Assembly: GCA_012728775.1 (NCBI GenBank)
Contig: JAAYEN010000097.1
Coordinates: 1-6,577, forward strand
Source: Tissierellia bacterium
Lineage (GTDB): Bacteria > Bacillota_A > Clostridia > Tissierellales > Peptoniphilaceae
Direction: 5' to 3'
DNA: 6,577 nt
Part shown: piece by piece, positions 1 through 5,440 of the stretch
How the letters are laid out: the number at the start of each line of letters is the position of its first letter
Position numbering within the stretch: the stretch's first letter is position 1
The notes under the pieces: generated by a model
Seen by the model: the letters and a program-made list of their open reading frames with translations, nothing else
The model's database searches: none
What the model was told of the DNA's origin: nothing
Program-made: the position numbers and the translations under genes

Positions 1-1163
1 GTATCTGATATAATCGCTGCACAAAGTATTCCAGCTATCTCTCTCGTCGGGCTAACTCCTTGTTCGAAAAACATTTGAGAAATAATTGTAGAAGTAGATC
101 CCACAGGAGAATTTCTAAAATAAATTGGCTGATTGGTTGCGATATTAGCAACTCTATGGTGGTCAATAATTTCAATAATTTCCGCCGACTCTATATCGGC
201 TATGGATTGATTTCGTTCGTTGTGATCCACTAATATCAACGGCTTTTTCTTGTTGGAAATAAGATGGTATCTAGCTATACTGCCCACTACTTGGTTCTTA
301 TTGTCTACTATGGGGTAGGATCTGTATCGAGTATTTCCCATAATAATTTTGATATCATCTACGAAGTCATCTTCTTTAAACTTCACCAAATCCTTTTTAG
401 TCATTACATATTCCACAGGAACAGCCAAAGGTAACAGCCTAGCTGCTAGGAAGGTGTCCAATTCCGTTGAAATAATGGTAACGTCATTTTCTTTTGCTAG
501 AGCTAAATTTTCTTCTGAAATTTCTGAACCTATCGTTAAAATCAGCAAACTAACGCCTCTTAAGATGGCATCTTTTTGGGCATTTTCTCTATTTCCTACT
601 ATTACAATGTCCAGCTCTTGGATATTATCTTGTACATTTTCAGGCTCCATAGCATAAACCGTCATTCGTCCTTGGAAACTTCTAGGATTTTTAGGTTCAA
701 ATACGATTTCTCCTCGCATAACTTCCACAATATTTTCCAAAGGTGTATTGCTCCTGCCCAGAATATTGTCATCCCATATATCCATGTATCCTTCGGTTAA
801 ATTGGACAAGGTTACTATCCCCAATAGCTCTTCCTCTTCGTTTACAACTTGGATATTGGATAGATTTTCGTTTTGGATAATGTTTAGAGCCTTGTTCATA
901 GTAGTAGTTTTTGAAACCTTGTACGGTGGGTCGATATTTAAATCCGATACCTGGGGTTTCATCGTCTCTTTTAATATAGGCGCTTCCATCCCAAAATAGT
1001 TTAAAATAAATTGGGTCTCGCGATTAATATCTCCCAAGCGAATGGGTATAGCGCTGATTTTTCCACGTCGATTTTTCAAATCTGCATAAGCAATAGCAGC
1101 ACAAATAGAATCCGAGTCCGGATTTCTATGCCCCGTTATAAATACAGTTTCCTTATTGTTCAA
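1..1163 (-). CDS. ppaC: Manganese-dependent family II inorganic pyrophosphatase with CBS and DRTGG domains (3' end outside window)
   Basis: Hydrolyses pyrophosphate to phosphate in the cytoplasm, pulling biosynthetic reactions forward. The reverse strand reads without a stop for 387 codons from TTG at 1163-1161. DHH-family metal ligands are visible: GHRNPDSDS at residues 11-19 (H12, D16, D18), DHNE at 313-316, DHH at 334-336, and the final ISD at 385-387 (probably the last Mn ligand). PVGSTSTI follows at 353-360. Between the first and second motifs sits a regulatory insert: a CBS domain (about 67-122), a DRTGG domain (about 134-245) and a second CBS domain (about 249-305). In characterised CBS-pyrophosphatases the CBS domains bind AMP/ADP/ATP and the DRTGG domain binds diadenosine polyphosphates. 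The family is about 540-550 residues, so the C-terminal DHHA2 substrate-binding domain lies beyond the edge. The TTG start is chosen because the family motif begins about ten residues later and a G-rich Shine-Dalgarno lies six bases upstream. It is divergent from the ABC operon. Confidence 0.95.
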   Translation of the reverse strand, partial: MNNKETVFITGHRNPDSDSICAAIAYADLKNRRGKISAIPIRLGDINRETQFILNYFGMEAPILKETMKPQVSDLNIDPPYKVSKTTTMNKALNIIQNENLSNIQVVNEEEELLGIVTLSNLTEGYMDIWDDNILGRSNTPLENIVEVMRGEIVFEPKNPRSFQGRMTVYAMEPENVQDNIQELDIVIVGNRENAQKDAILRGVSLLILTIGSEISEENLALAKENDVTIISTELDTFLAARLLPLAVPVEYVMTKKDLVKFKEDDFVDDIKIIMGNTRYRSYPIVDNKNQVVGSIARYHLISNKKKPLILVDHNERNQSIADIESAEIIEIIDHHRVANIATNQPIYFRNSPVGSTSTIISQMFFEQGVSPTREIAGILCAAIISD

Positions 1164-1169
1164 AATATT

Positions 1170-1175
1170 CCCCCC
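1170..1175 (-). promoter_or_regulatory. Ribosome binding site supporting a TTG start of the pyrophosphatase
   Basis: On the minus strand six G residues are followed by AATATT and then TTG. No ATG or GTG in frame lies between this site and the conserved GHRNPDSDS motif, so the site decides for the rare TTG start. An ATT codon directly before TTG is in frame but much less likely as a start. Confidence 0.6.
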
Positions 1176-1208
1176 GTAAATGTCAATTATTAAGCTTTTA
1201 ATATACAT

Positions 1209-1214
1209 ATTATA
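1209..1214 (-). promoter_or_regulatory. Candidate -10 box of the pyrophosphatase promoter
   Basis: A perfect TATAAT lies on the minus strand 46 bases upstream of the TTG start, which would give a leader of roughly 40 bases. The matching -35 region (TTTTAT around 1232-1237) is poor, so the call rests on the -10 box and its position alone. Confidence 0.4.
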
Positions 1215-1323
1215 ACTGAAATTAGGAAATAATAAAACCAGTAATACAGATGATAGATAACAGTTAGCAGTTAACAGTTAAAAGTGAAAAGTTAAAAATT
1301 TCGATTGGATGGTCTTACTGTAG

Positions 1324-1344
1324 GGGTCGTACTCTGTGCGACCC
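1324..1344. repeat. Hairpin A of the composite element
   Basis: GGGTCGTAC (1324-1332) pairs with GTGCGACCC (1336-1344) around a TCT loop. All nine positions pair, one of them as a T-G wobble. No T-run follows, so it is not a typical intrinsic terminator. Confidence 0.7.
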
Positions 1345-1345
1345 G

Positions 1346-1375
1346 GGGAAATTTGAGTTCCATCTCGAATTTCCC
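1346..1375. repeat. Hairpin B of the composite element
   Basis: GGGAAATTTGAG (1346-1357) pairs with CTCGAATTTCCC (1364-1375) around the six-base loop TTCCAT. The twelve-position stem has one T-G wobble. It begins one base after hairpin A. A third, smaller hairpin follows at 1379-1393 (TGA and CC pairing with GG and TCA around a TTC loop, with a CA bulge). Confidence 0.7.
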
Positions 1376-1441
1376 AAATGACACCTTCGGTCAGTTAAAA
1401 ATTAAAAGTGGAAAGTGAAAAGTTGGCTGCGCCTTTGCCTA

Positions 1442-1540
1442 ACGGATTGAATATGTTTGATGTATTGATTTGCAAATTATTGCCTTTTCGTCACGTTACC
1501 CATGGGAATGCGTACCCTATGACGGATTGGATATGTCGAT
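1442..1540. repeat. Partial tandem repeat with an 80-base period (about 1.25 copies)
   Basis: The 20-base stretch at 1442-1461, which opens ACGGATTGAATATG, recurs at 1522-1540 as a 19-base stretch opening ACGGATTGGATATG. The second copy shows two substitutions and one base missing near its end. The offset is 80 bases, after which similarity stops abruptly at the AT-rich region. The unit contains two perfect palindromes, ATTTGCAAAT at 1468-1477 and CCCATGGG at 1499-1506. No reading frame is visible. It looks like the remnant of a tandem array or the terminal direct repeat of a small element. Confidence 0.5.
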
Positions 1541-1652
1541 AATATATATTTTATCTCCAAATATATAAAAATTTCTTTTTCTACACCAAATTTTAGTATT
1601 TCTAAAATTAATTTATTCCTCATTTTTTTCAATTTATTAGTAATTAACTAAC

Positions 1653-1682
1653 TTTAGCTCGTTTTATTATTATACTTATAAT
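1653..1682 (+). promoter_or_regulatory. Candidate promoter P1 of the ABC importer operon
   Basis: A perfect -10 box TATAAT lies at 1677-1682, with a weak -35-like TTTAGC at 1653-1658 and an 18-base spacer. The upstream 100 bases are extremely AT-rich, as expected of an UP-element region in low-GC Gram-positives. Transcription would start near 1690 and leave a leader of about 110 bases before the binding-protein start. Confidence 0.4.
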
Positions 1683-1690
1683 AAATTTAT

Positions 1691-1719
1691 TTGACATAAT
1701 TATTCTAATACTGTAAACA
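1691..1719 (+). promoter_or_regulatory. Candidate promoter P2 of the ABC importer operon
   Basis: A perfect -35 box TTGACA lies at 1691-1696. At 17 bases spacing the -10 position reads TAAACA (1714-1719), only three of six consensus bases, which would suit a weak or activator-dependent promoter. It overlaps the expected start point of P1, so the two may be alternatives. Confidence 0.35.
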
Positions 1720-1760
1720 TTTGTGCAAGTCAAAACTTTTTATGACTGTCTGGTAGATGG

Positions 1761-1784
1761 AATTATTGACATTTGCCAATAATT
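1761..1784 (+). promoter_or_regulatory. Leader stem-loop abutting the Shine-Dalgarno of the binding-protein gene
   Basis: AATTATTG (1761-1768) is the exact complement of CAATAATT (1777-1784), enclosing an eight-base loop. The stem ends one base before AGGAGG (1786-1791), which sits six bases before the ATG at 1798. Such a 5' stem could protect the mRNA end or modulate ribosome access. It is AT-rich and therefore only moderately stable. Confidence 0.45.
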
Positions 1785-1797
1785 TAGGAGGAATATA

Positions 1798-3477
1798 ATG
1801 AAAAGAATGAAACACTTAAGTATCTTATTAGTACTAGTTTTATTATTAGCTTCATGTGGACAAAAAACTGAAACTACTAAACCTGCTACTACTACAACAG
1901 ATACTGACAGCGCAAAAGCAGAAGGTGAATTGGTACCTTCTCTAACAATTCTTAGTTCTTTGCCAGAGGCGAACATGGTGAACTACGAAATGGCTAACGA
2001 GGTTGCTGAAGAATTAAAAGCATTAGGAGTAGATGTTACTGCTCAACCAACAGATTTCGCAGTTCTAATGGATGTTCTTTACGGAGATGCCAACGAGCAT
2101 GATATGTACACCATCGGTTGGTCAGGTAGGATAGAGAGACTAGATCCAGATATGTTTATCCACTCTATTAACCACTCTGAAAATGCTAAGCTAGGCGGAA
2201 ATAATACAGACCGTTATAGAAATGAAGAGTTCGACAAAATTGCTGACGCTCAAAGATCTGAAATGGATCCAGAAAAACGTAAAGAGTTGGTATTCGAAGC
2301 TCAAAGAATTTTAGCTGAAGATGTTCCTAGAGTAAATATTTATTCTAGAAATGGCGTACAAGTTTATGACAAGGAAAAATTCTCAGGCGCAATTGCGATT
2401 CCTGGAGAAGGACTTTTCAACGAATGGACTCCAATCCAACTTGAGCCACTTACAGAAAACAAAACTCTAAAAGTAGCAAGTAATATTAATCTAAATACTC
2501 TAAACCCAATGGGCGCAAAAACTGTTTACGAGTGGAGAAACTTAAGACTTATATACGATAAGTTAGTAAGAATAAGCCCAGACATCGAACCGATTCCAGC
2601 TACTGCTGAATCTTGGGAACTAGTAGACGATACGACTATAAACGTAGTAATTAAACAAGGACTGACTTTCCACGACGGAGAGCCAGTAACTGTAGAAGAT
2701 ATTAAATACACTTATGATGCATTTATCGATAACAGCGTAGAATACTTTATGTCATTCTTAGAGCCCATTGAATCTGTGGAAATTCTAGATGATAACACAG
2801 TTCAATTCAAACTGAAATATCCTACAGCATCATTTGTAAATAATACCCTAACGCAAATTCCAATTTTGCCAAAGCATATTTGGGAAGCGAAAGCAGATCC
2901 TAAAAACGACACTAACGAATTCCCAATCGGATCAGGACCATTTAAGTTTGTAAACTTCCGTCCAGGTGAAGAGTTAGTAGCAGAAAGATTTGACGAATAT
3001 TATAACCCAGCTAAAATTGATGGATATATATTCAGAATCTTCGGATCACCTGAAGGTGTTTTAACTGCACTAGAACTTAAAGAAGTGGATATGTTATCCT
3101 TCGACTTGGTTCCAGCTCATATAGAAATCATCGAGAAAAATGAAGGTGGAAAGTTTGATCACTTAGAAGTTACAAGCGTTCCAGATATTGGATTCTTCTA
3201 TCTAGGATTCAACATCGACAAAGCTCCATTTAACAACAAGGCATTCCGTATAGCGGTTGCTCACTTGGTTGACTACGACCTTGCAGTGGACGTTCATCTA
3301 AATGGTCACGGAAGCAGAGGCGGCGGTGGACTTGTAATCAACGAAGCTAATGCATTCTGGCACAATCCAGAAGTTCCAATTTACGACGAATACAACCCAG
3401 AAAAAGCAAGAGAAATCTTAGAAGATGCAGGATTCACTTGGGATAGCCAAGGTAGACTCCACATGCCAGCAGAATAA
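1798..3477 (+). CDS. Dpp/Opp-family (SBP_bac_5) ABC transporter solute-binding lipoprotein with circularly permuted domain order
   Basis: Extracytoplasmic ligand receptor of the importer encoded downstream, probably for peptides. The 559-residue product starts with a signal peptide (MKRMK, hydrophobic 8-18) and lipobox LASC with C20 as the lipid-anchored cysteine. A Thr-rich linker (23-45) follows. Residues about 48-215 match the usual C-terminal part of family 5 binding proteins: EELKALGVDV (71-80), DMYTIGWSGR (102-111), a DPD, YRNEEFDKI (140-148), MDPEKRKEL (156-164), ILAEDVPRV (171-179). Residues about 219-559 match the usual N-terminal and middle parts: TLKVASN, LIYDKLVRI (251-259), the signature FHDGEPVTVEDIKYTYD (291-307), PIGSGPFKF (376-384), AFRIAVAHLVD (482-492), and NPEKAREILEDAGF (533-546), where the protein stops. 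Total length equals one complete family member, so this is a permutation and not a duplication. Start follows AGGAGG with six-base spacing; tandem TAA stops end it. Confidence 0.93.
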   Translation: MKRMKHLSILLVLVLLLASCGQKTETTKPATTTTDTDSAKAEGELVPSLTILSSLPEANMVNYEMANEVAEELKALGVDVTAQPTDFAVLMDVLYGDANEHDMYTIGWSGRIERLDPDMFIHSINHSENAKLGGNNTDRYRNEEFDKIADAQRSEMDPEKRKELVFEAQRILAEDVPRVNIYSRNGVQVYDKEKFSGAIAIPGEGLFNEWTPIQLEPLTENKTLKVASNINLNTLNPMGAKTVYEWRNLRLIYDKLVRISPDIEPIPATAESWELVDDTTINVVIKQGLTFHDGEPVTVEDIKYTYDAFIDNSVEYFMSFLEPIESVEILDDNTVQFKLKYPTASFVNNTLTQIPILPKHIWEAKADPKNDTNEFPIGSGPFKFVNFRPGEELVAERFDEYYNPAKIDGYIFRIFGSPEGVLTALELKEVDMLSFDLVPAHIEIIEKNEGGKFDHLEVTSVPDIGFFYLGFNIDKAPFNNKAFRIAVAHLVDYDLAVDVHLNGHGSRGGGGLVINEANAFWHNPEVPIYDEYNPEKAREILEDAGFTWDSQGRLHMPAE

Positions 3478-3493
3478 TAAAATAAAGATTATG

Positions 3494-3523
3494 AGTGTTA
3501 CCGGATTTTTATCCGGTAATACT
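3494..3523 (+). promoter_or_regulatory. Intercistronic stem-loop between binding protein and permease
   Basis: A 13-position stem (one G-T wobble) closes on a TTTT loop: AGTGTTACCGGAT (3494-3506) pairs with ATCCGGTAATACT (3511-3523). The following bases TGTATATAG are not a T-run, so full termination is unlikely. In many binding-protein operons such a hairpin protects the upstream message and partly attenuates read-through, giving more receptor than membrane subunits. That role is inferred here from position. Confidence 0.75.
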
Positions 3524-3540
3524 TGTATATAGATGAAAAG

Positions 3541-3546
3541 AGAGGA
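3541..3546 (+). promoter_or_regulatory. Ribosome binding site deciding the permease start
   Basis: AGAGGA precedes the ATG at 3551 by four bases, whereas the upstream in-frame ATG at 3533 follows a stretch without any purine-rich site and lies only ten bases beyond the stem-loop. The later ATG also gives the usual family N-terminus (MGKYILKR). Confidence 0.75.
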
Positions 3547-3550
3547 ATTT

Positions 3551-4522
3551 ATGGGAAAATATATTCTTAAAAGAATAGGTATTATGTTTTTAATGTTCAT
3601 CCTCATTTCCACGATGATCTTTTTTCTTTTTAGAGCGATGCCAGGAGACCCTACGGCCTTTGTCGTAGATCCATCCATCCCCAAAGAAGCTAGAGATGCA
3701 CTTTTAGCTGAATACGGTTTGGATAAGGGACTTGGAACTCAATACGTTATATTTTTAAAAGATTTATTGAAATTGGATTTTGGACAATCTTATTTTTATG
3801 GCAAATCCGTAATCCAAATTATAGGAGAGAGATTGCCAGCTACTTTAATTCTGATGTTTACCGCCATGATATTCGCCTATATATTAGGAATTATTTTAGG
3901 AACGGCTATGGCTTGGAAACGCGGTGGCATCTTAGAAAGTGGTTCGATATTGTTTGCACTATTTTTTAGATCAGCCCCTACCTTTTGGGTAGGATTAATG
4001 GCGATTATAATTTTTTCTACAGTATTGAAATGGCTTCCGGCCCAAGGAATGAGAAGTGCAGGATATGTGGGAGAGACTTTTAGCGAAATCTTTTTAAAAC
4101 TGGATTTTCTAAAGCATTTAATTTTGCCATCTTTTGTGGCAGGATTGTACTTCCTCGCTACTCCCATGCTCATCATGAGAAATAGCATGCTAGAAGTTAT
4201 GGACGAAGATTATATAGAAATGGCCAGGGCAAAAGGTCTAACTGACAGAAGAATTAGATATGCCCACGCAGCCAGAAACGCCCTGCTTCCAGTTATTACA
4301 TCTGGAGCGTTGTTTATCGGCTCAGCCATAGGCGGACAGGTTTTACTGGAAGTAGTATTCAGTTGGCCAGGACTGGGAAGAGAAATCGTTCAAGCTGTTA
4401 CAAGGCACGACTATCCCCTAGCCCAAGGATCTTTCATTATCATATCCATGATGATGATGATTATGAATCTAGTAGCAGACGTATTATATGCTGCACTGGA
4501 TCCGAGAATTTCTTACGATTGA
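3551..4522 (+). CDS. dppB: DppB/OppB-like peptide ABC transporter permease
   Basis: One of the two integral membrane subunits forming the translocation channel. The 323-residue product begins with a membrane segment (about 7-29) followed by the family-typical FRAMPGDPTAF (27-37). A large extracytoplasmic stretch with LDFGQSY (75-81) comes next, then five further hydrophobic segments across about 98-310. The EAA loop that docks onto the ATPases is clear at 222-247, EMARAKGLTDRRIRYAH then ARNALLP. ITSGALFIG, EVVFSWPGLG and the C-terminal LDPRISYD complete the BPD_transp_1 pattern. Length is normal for the subfamily. The start at 3551 is preferred to the in-frame ATG at 3533 because only the former has a ribosome binding site. 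It sits 73 bases after the binding-protein stop and 12 bases before the next permease. Substrate is not readable from the permease. Confidence 0.95.
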   Translation: MGKYILKRIGIMFLMFILISTMIFFLFRAMPGDPTAFVVDPSIPKEARDALLAEYGLDKGLGTQYVIFLKDLLKLDFGQSYFYGKSVIQIIGERLPATLILMFTAMIFAYILGIILGTAMAWKRGGILESGSILFALFFRSAPTFWVGLMAIIIFSTVLKWLPAQGMRSAGYVGETFSEIFLKLDFLKHLILPSFVAGLYFLATPMLIMRNSMLEVMDEDYIEMARAKGLTDRRIRYAHAARNALLPVITSGALFIGSAIGGQVLLEVVFSWPGLGREIVQAVTRHDYPLAQGSFIIISMMMMIMNLVADVLYAALDPRISYD

Positions 4523-4534
4523 TGGGGTGTAATT

Positions 4535-5440
4535 ATGAATAAAAATAAAACTCAAAACAAAAAGAAAAATGTAAATACCCATTCAGTCAGAAGGTTATTT
4601 TTAGCTAATTTAAAAAAGGACAAGTTAGCATTTATCGGCGCTATACTACTGGTATTTTTTATCATAGTAGGACTATTCTCCACGTCTTTGGCTCCTCACA
4701 ATCCCAGGGACAGGCATTACGGAGAAGACGGAAAAATTTTAAGACTTTCACCACCTATCGAAGGATTTCCCTTTGGAACTACAGACGTAGGTAGAGATGT
4801 TTATAGTCAAGTAATTTTAGGAACTAGAACGGCACTCATGGTAGGAATTTTGGCAGCAGTTTTGGTAACGCTGCTGGGCTCTTCCATTGGAATTATTTCC
4901 GGATACTTCGGAGGTATGGTGGACGTGGTGCTCATGAGAATCGTAGATTTTTTCTACGCAATTCCCTTTATACCATTTGTAATAGTCCTCTCTGCAGTTT
5001 TAAAGCCTAGTATTTGGAATATTATTTTGGCAGTTTCCTTTTTATCTTGGAGAACTGTAGCTAGACTTGTTCGTTCTCAGGTACTATCCATTGCGAAACG
5101 TCCATTTATAAAAGCCGCAAAAGTTTCGGGCGCAGGACATTTTAGAATCATGACGAAATATATTCTACCCAACGTGGTGCCCCTTATACTTTTGGAGATG
5201 ACCTTTACAGTAAACTTCGCAATTATGTCAGAAGCCAGCATAGCATTTTTAGGCTTTGGGGATCCAGATGTGCCCAGTTGGGGACAAATTCTTCACACCA
5301 GTTTCGTAACTGGAAACTCTAGAAACGCATGGTGGTGGACACTAACTCCAGGACTAGCAATAGTATTATTGCTGCTGTCCATCTTCTTTCTTTCCAGAGC
5401 TATGGAAGAAGTGGTAAACCCAAGATTGAGAGGTAGGTAG
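4535..5440 (+). CDS. dppC: DppC/OppC-like peptide ABC transporter permease
   Basis: Second channel-forming membrane subunit, pairing with the permease upstream. The 301-residue product has a basic, Asn/Lys-rich cytoplasmic start (1-20) and an OppC_N-type first membrane segment (about 31-50). The periplasmic-side motif PFGTTDVGRDVYS follows at 79-91. Then come four to five hydrophobic segments and an EAA loop at 191-216, FIKAAKVSGAGHFRI then YILPNVVP. SEASIAFLGFG (232-242), PSWGQIL (248-254) and the terminal NPRLRGR are characteristic of DppC/OppC. GGGGTG lies five bases upstream of the ATG. The stop TAG is immediately followed by the ATG of the ATPase gene, with no gap, so translation is probably coupled. 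No lesions are seen. Confidence 0.95.
   Translation: MNKNKTQNKKKNVNTHSVRRLFLANLKKDKLAFIGAILLVFFIIVGLFSTSLAPHNPRDRHYGEDGKILRLSPPIEGFPFGTTDVGRDVYSQVILGTRTALMVGILAAVLVTLLGSSIGIISGYFGGMVDVVLMRIVDFFYAIPFIPFVIVLSAVLKPSIWNIILAVSFLSWRTVARLVRSQVLSIAKRPFIKAAKVSGAGHFRIMTKYILPNVVPLILLEMTFTVNFAIMSEASIAFLGFGDPDVPSWGQILHTSFVTGNSRNAWWWTLTPGLAIVLLLLSIFFLSRAMEEVVNPRLRGR

Larger units (their letters stand above)
1259..1424. repeat. Composite intergenic repeat element: two heptad blocks flanking three hairpins
   Basis: The left block (1259-1300) is six consecutive 7-base units, AACAGTT AGCAGTT AACAGTT followed by AAAAGTG, AAAAGTT and AAAAATT. The right block (1390-1424) is five units, GTCAGTT, AAAAATT, AAAAGTG, GAAAGTG, AAAAGTT. 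Within all eleven units positions 4 (A) and 6 (T) never vary, and the two blocks run in the same direction. The core between them (1301-1389) is less AT-rich and folds into consecutive hairpins, annotated separately. No open reading frame with a ribosome binding site is present. The structure resembles the non-coding interspersed palindromic elements common between genes in Clostridia; whether this copy belongs to a family in this genome cannot be seen here. Confidence 0.6.
1164..1797. other. Divergent intergenic region, no gene seen
   Basis: These 634 bases separate two divergently transcribed units. From left to right they hold the pyrophosphatase promoter side, the composite heptad/hairpin element, the 80-base partial tandem repeat, an AT-rich stretch of about 150 bases without recognisable structure (1541-1650), and the promoter and leader of the ABC operon. 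No open reading frame with a plausible ribosome binding site, no tRNA and no transposase remnant was found. Confidence 0.7.

Noticed and set aside
1181..1186. TTGACA on the minus strand as a -35 box for the pyrophosphatase
   Set aside because: A -10 box at proper spacing would lie inside the start codon region, and no such box is present.
349..1193. Several plus-strand reading frames of 60-102 codons opposite the pyrophosphatase
   Set aside because: The minus strand encodes a clear, continuous family II pyrophosphatase here; the plus-strand frames lack ribosome binding sites and recognisable motifs and are shadows.
1259..1424. CRISPR array or plasmid-type iterons
   Set aside because: The 7-base units are contiguous without spacers, and there is no cas gene, replication gene or DnaA box nearby.
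1712..1727. Possible catabolite-responsive (cre-like) operator, TGTAAACATTTGTGCA
   Set aside because: It lacks the central CG and the right half does not mirror the left, so the resemblance to a CcpA site is too weak.
1798..3477. Fusion or tandem duplication of two binding proteins
   Set aside because: Each lobe motif occurs once and total length fits one protein, so permutation explains the order better.
3494..3530. Intrinsic terminator ending a monocistronic binding-protein transcript
   Set aside because: No T-run follows the stem, and the downstream genes are the cognate transporter subunits without a promoter of their own in the short gap.
3533..3550. Upstream in-frame ATG for the permease
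   Set aside because: No ribosome binding site precedes it, while the ATG at 3551 has one and matches the family N-terminus.
3877..4188. Minus-strand frame of 103 codons inside the permease gene
   Set aside because: It is antisense to the hydrophobic segments and EAA region of a well-supported permease and has no start signal.
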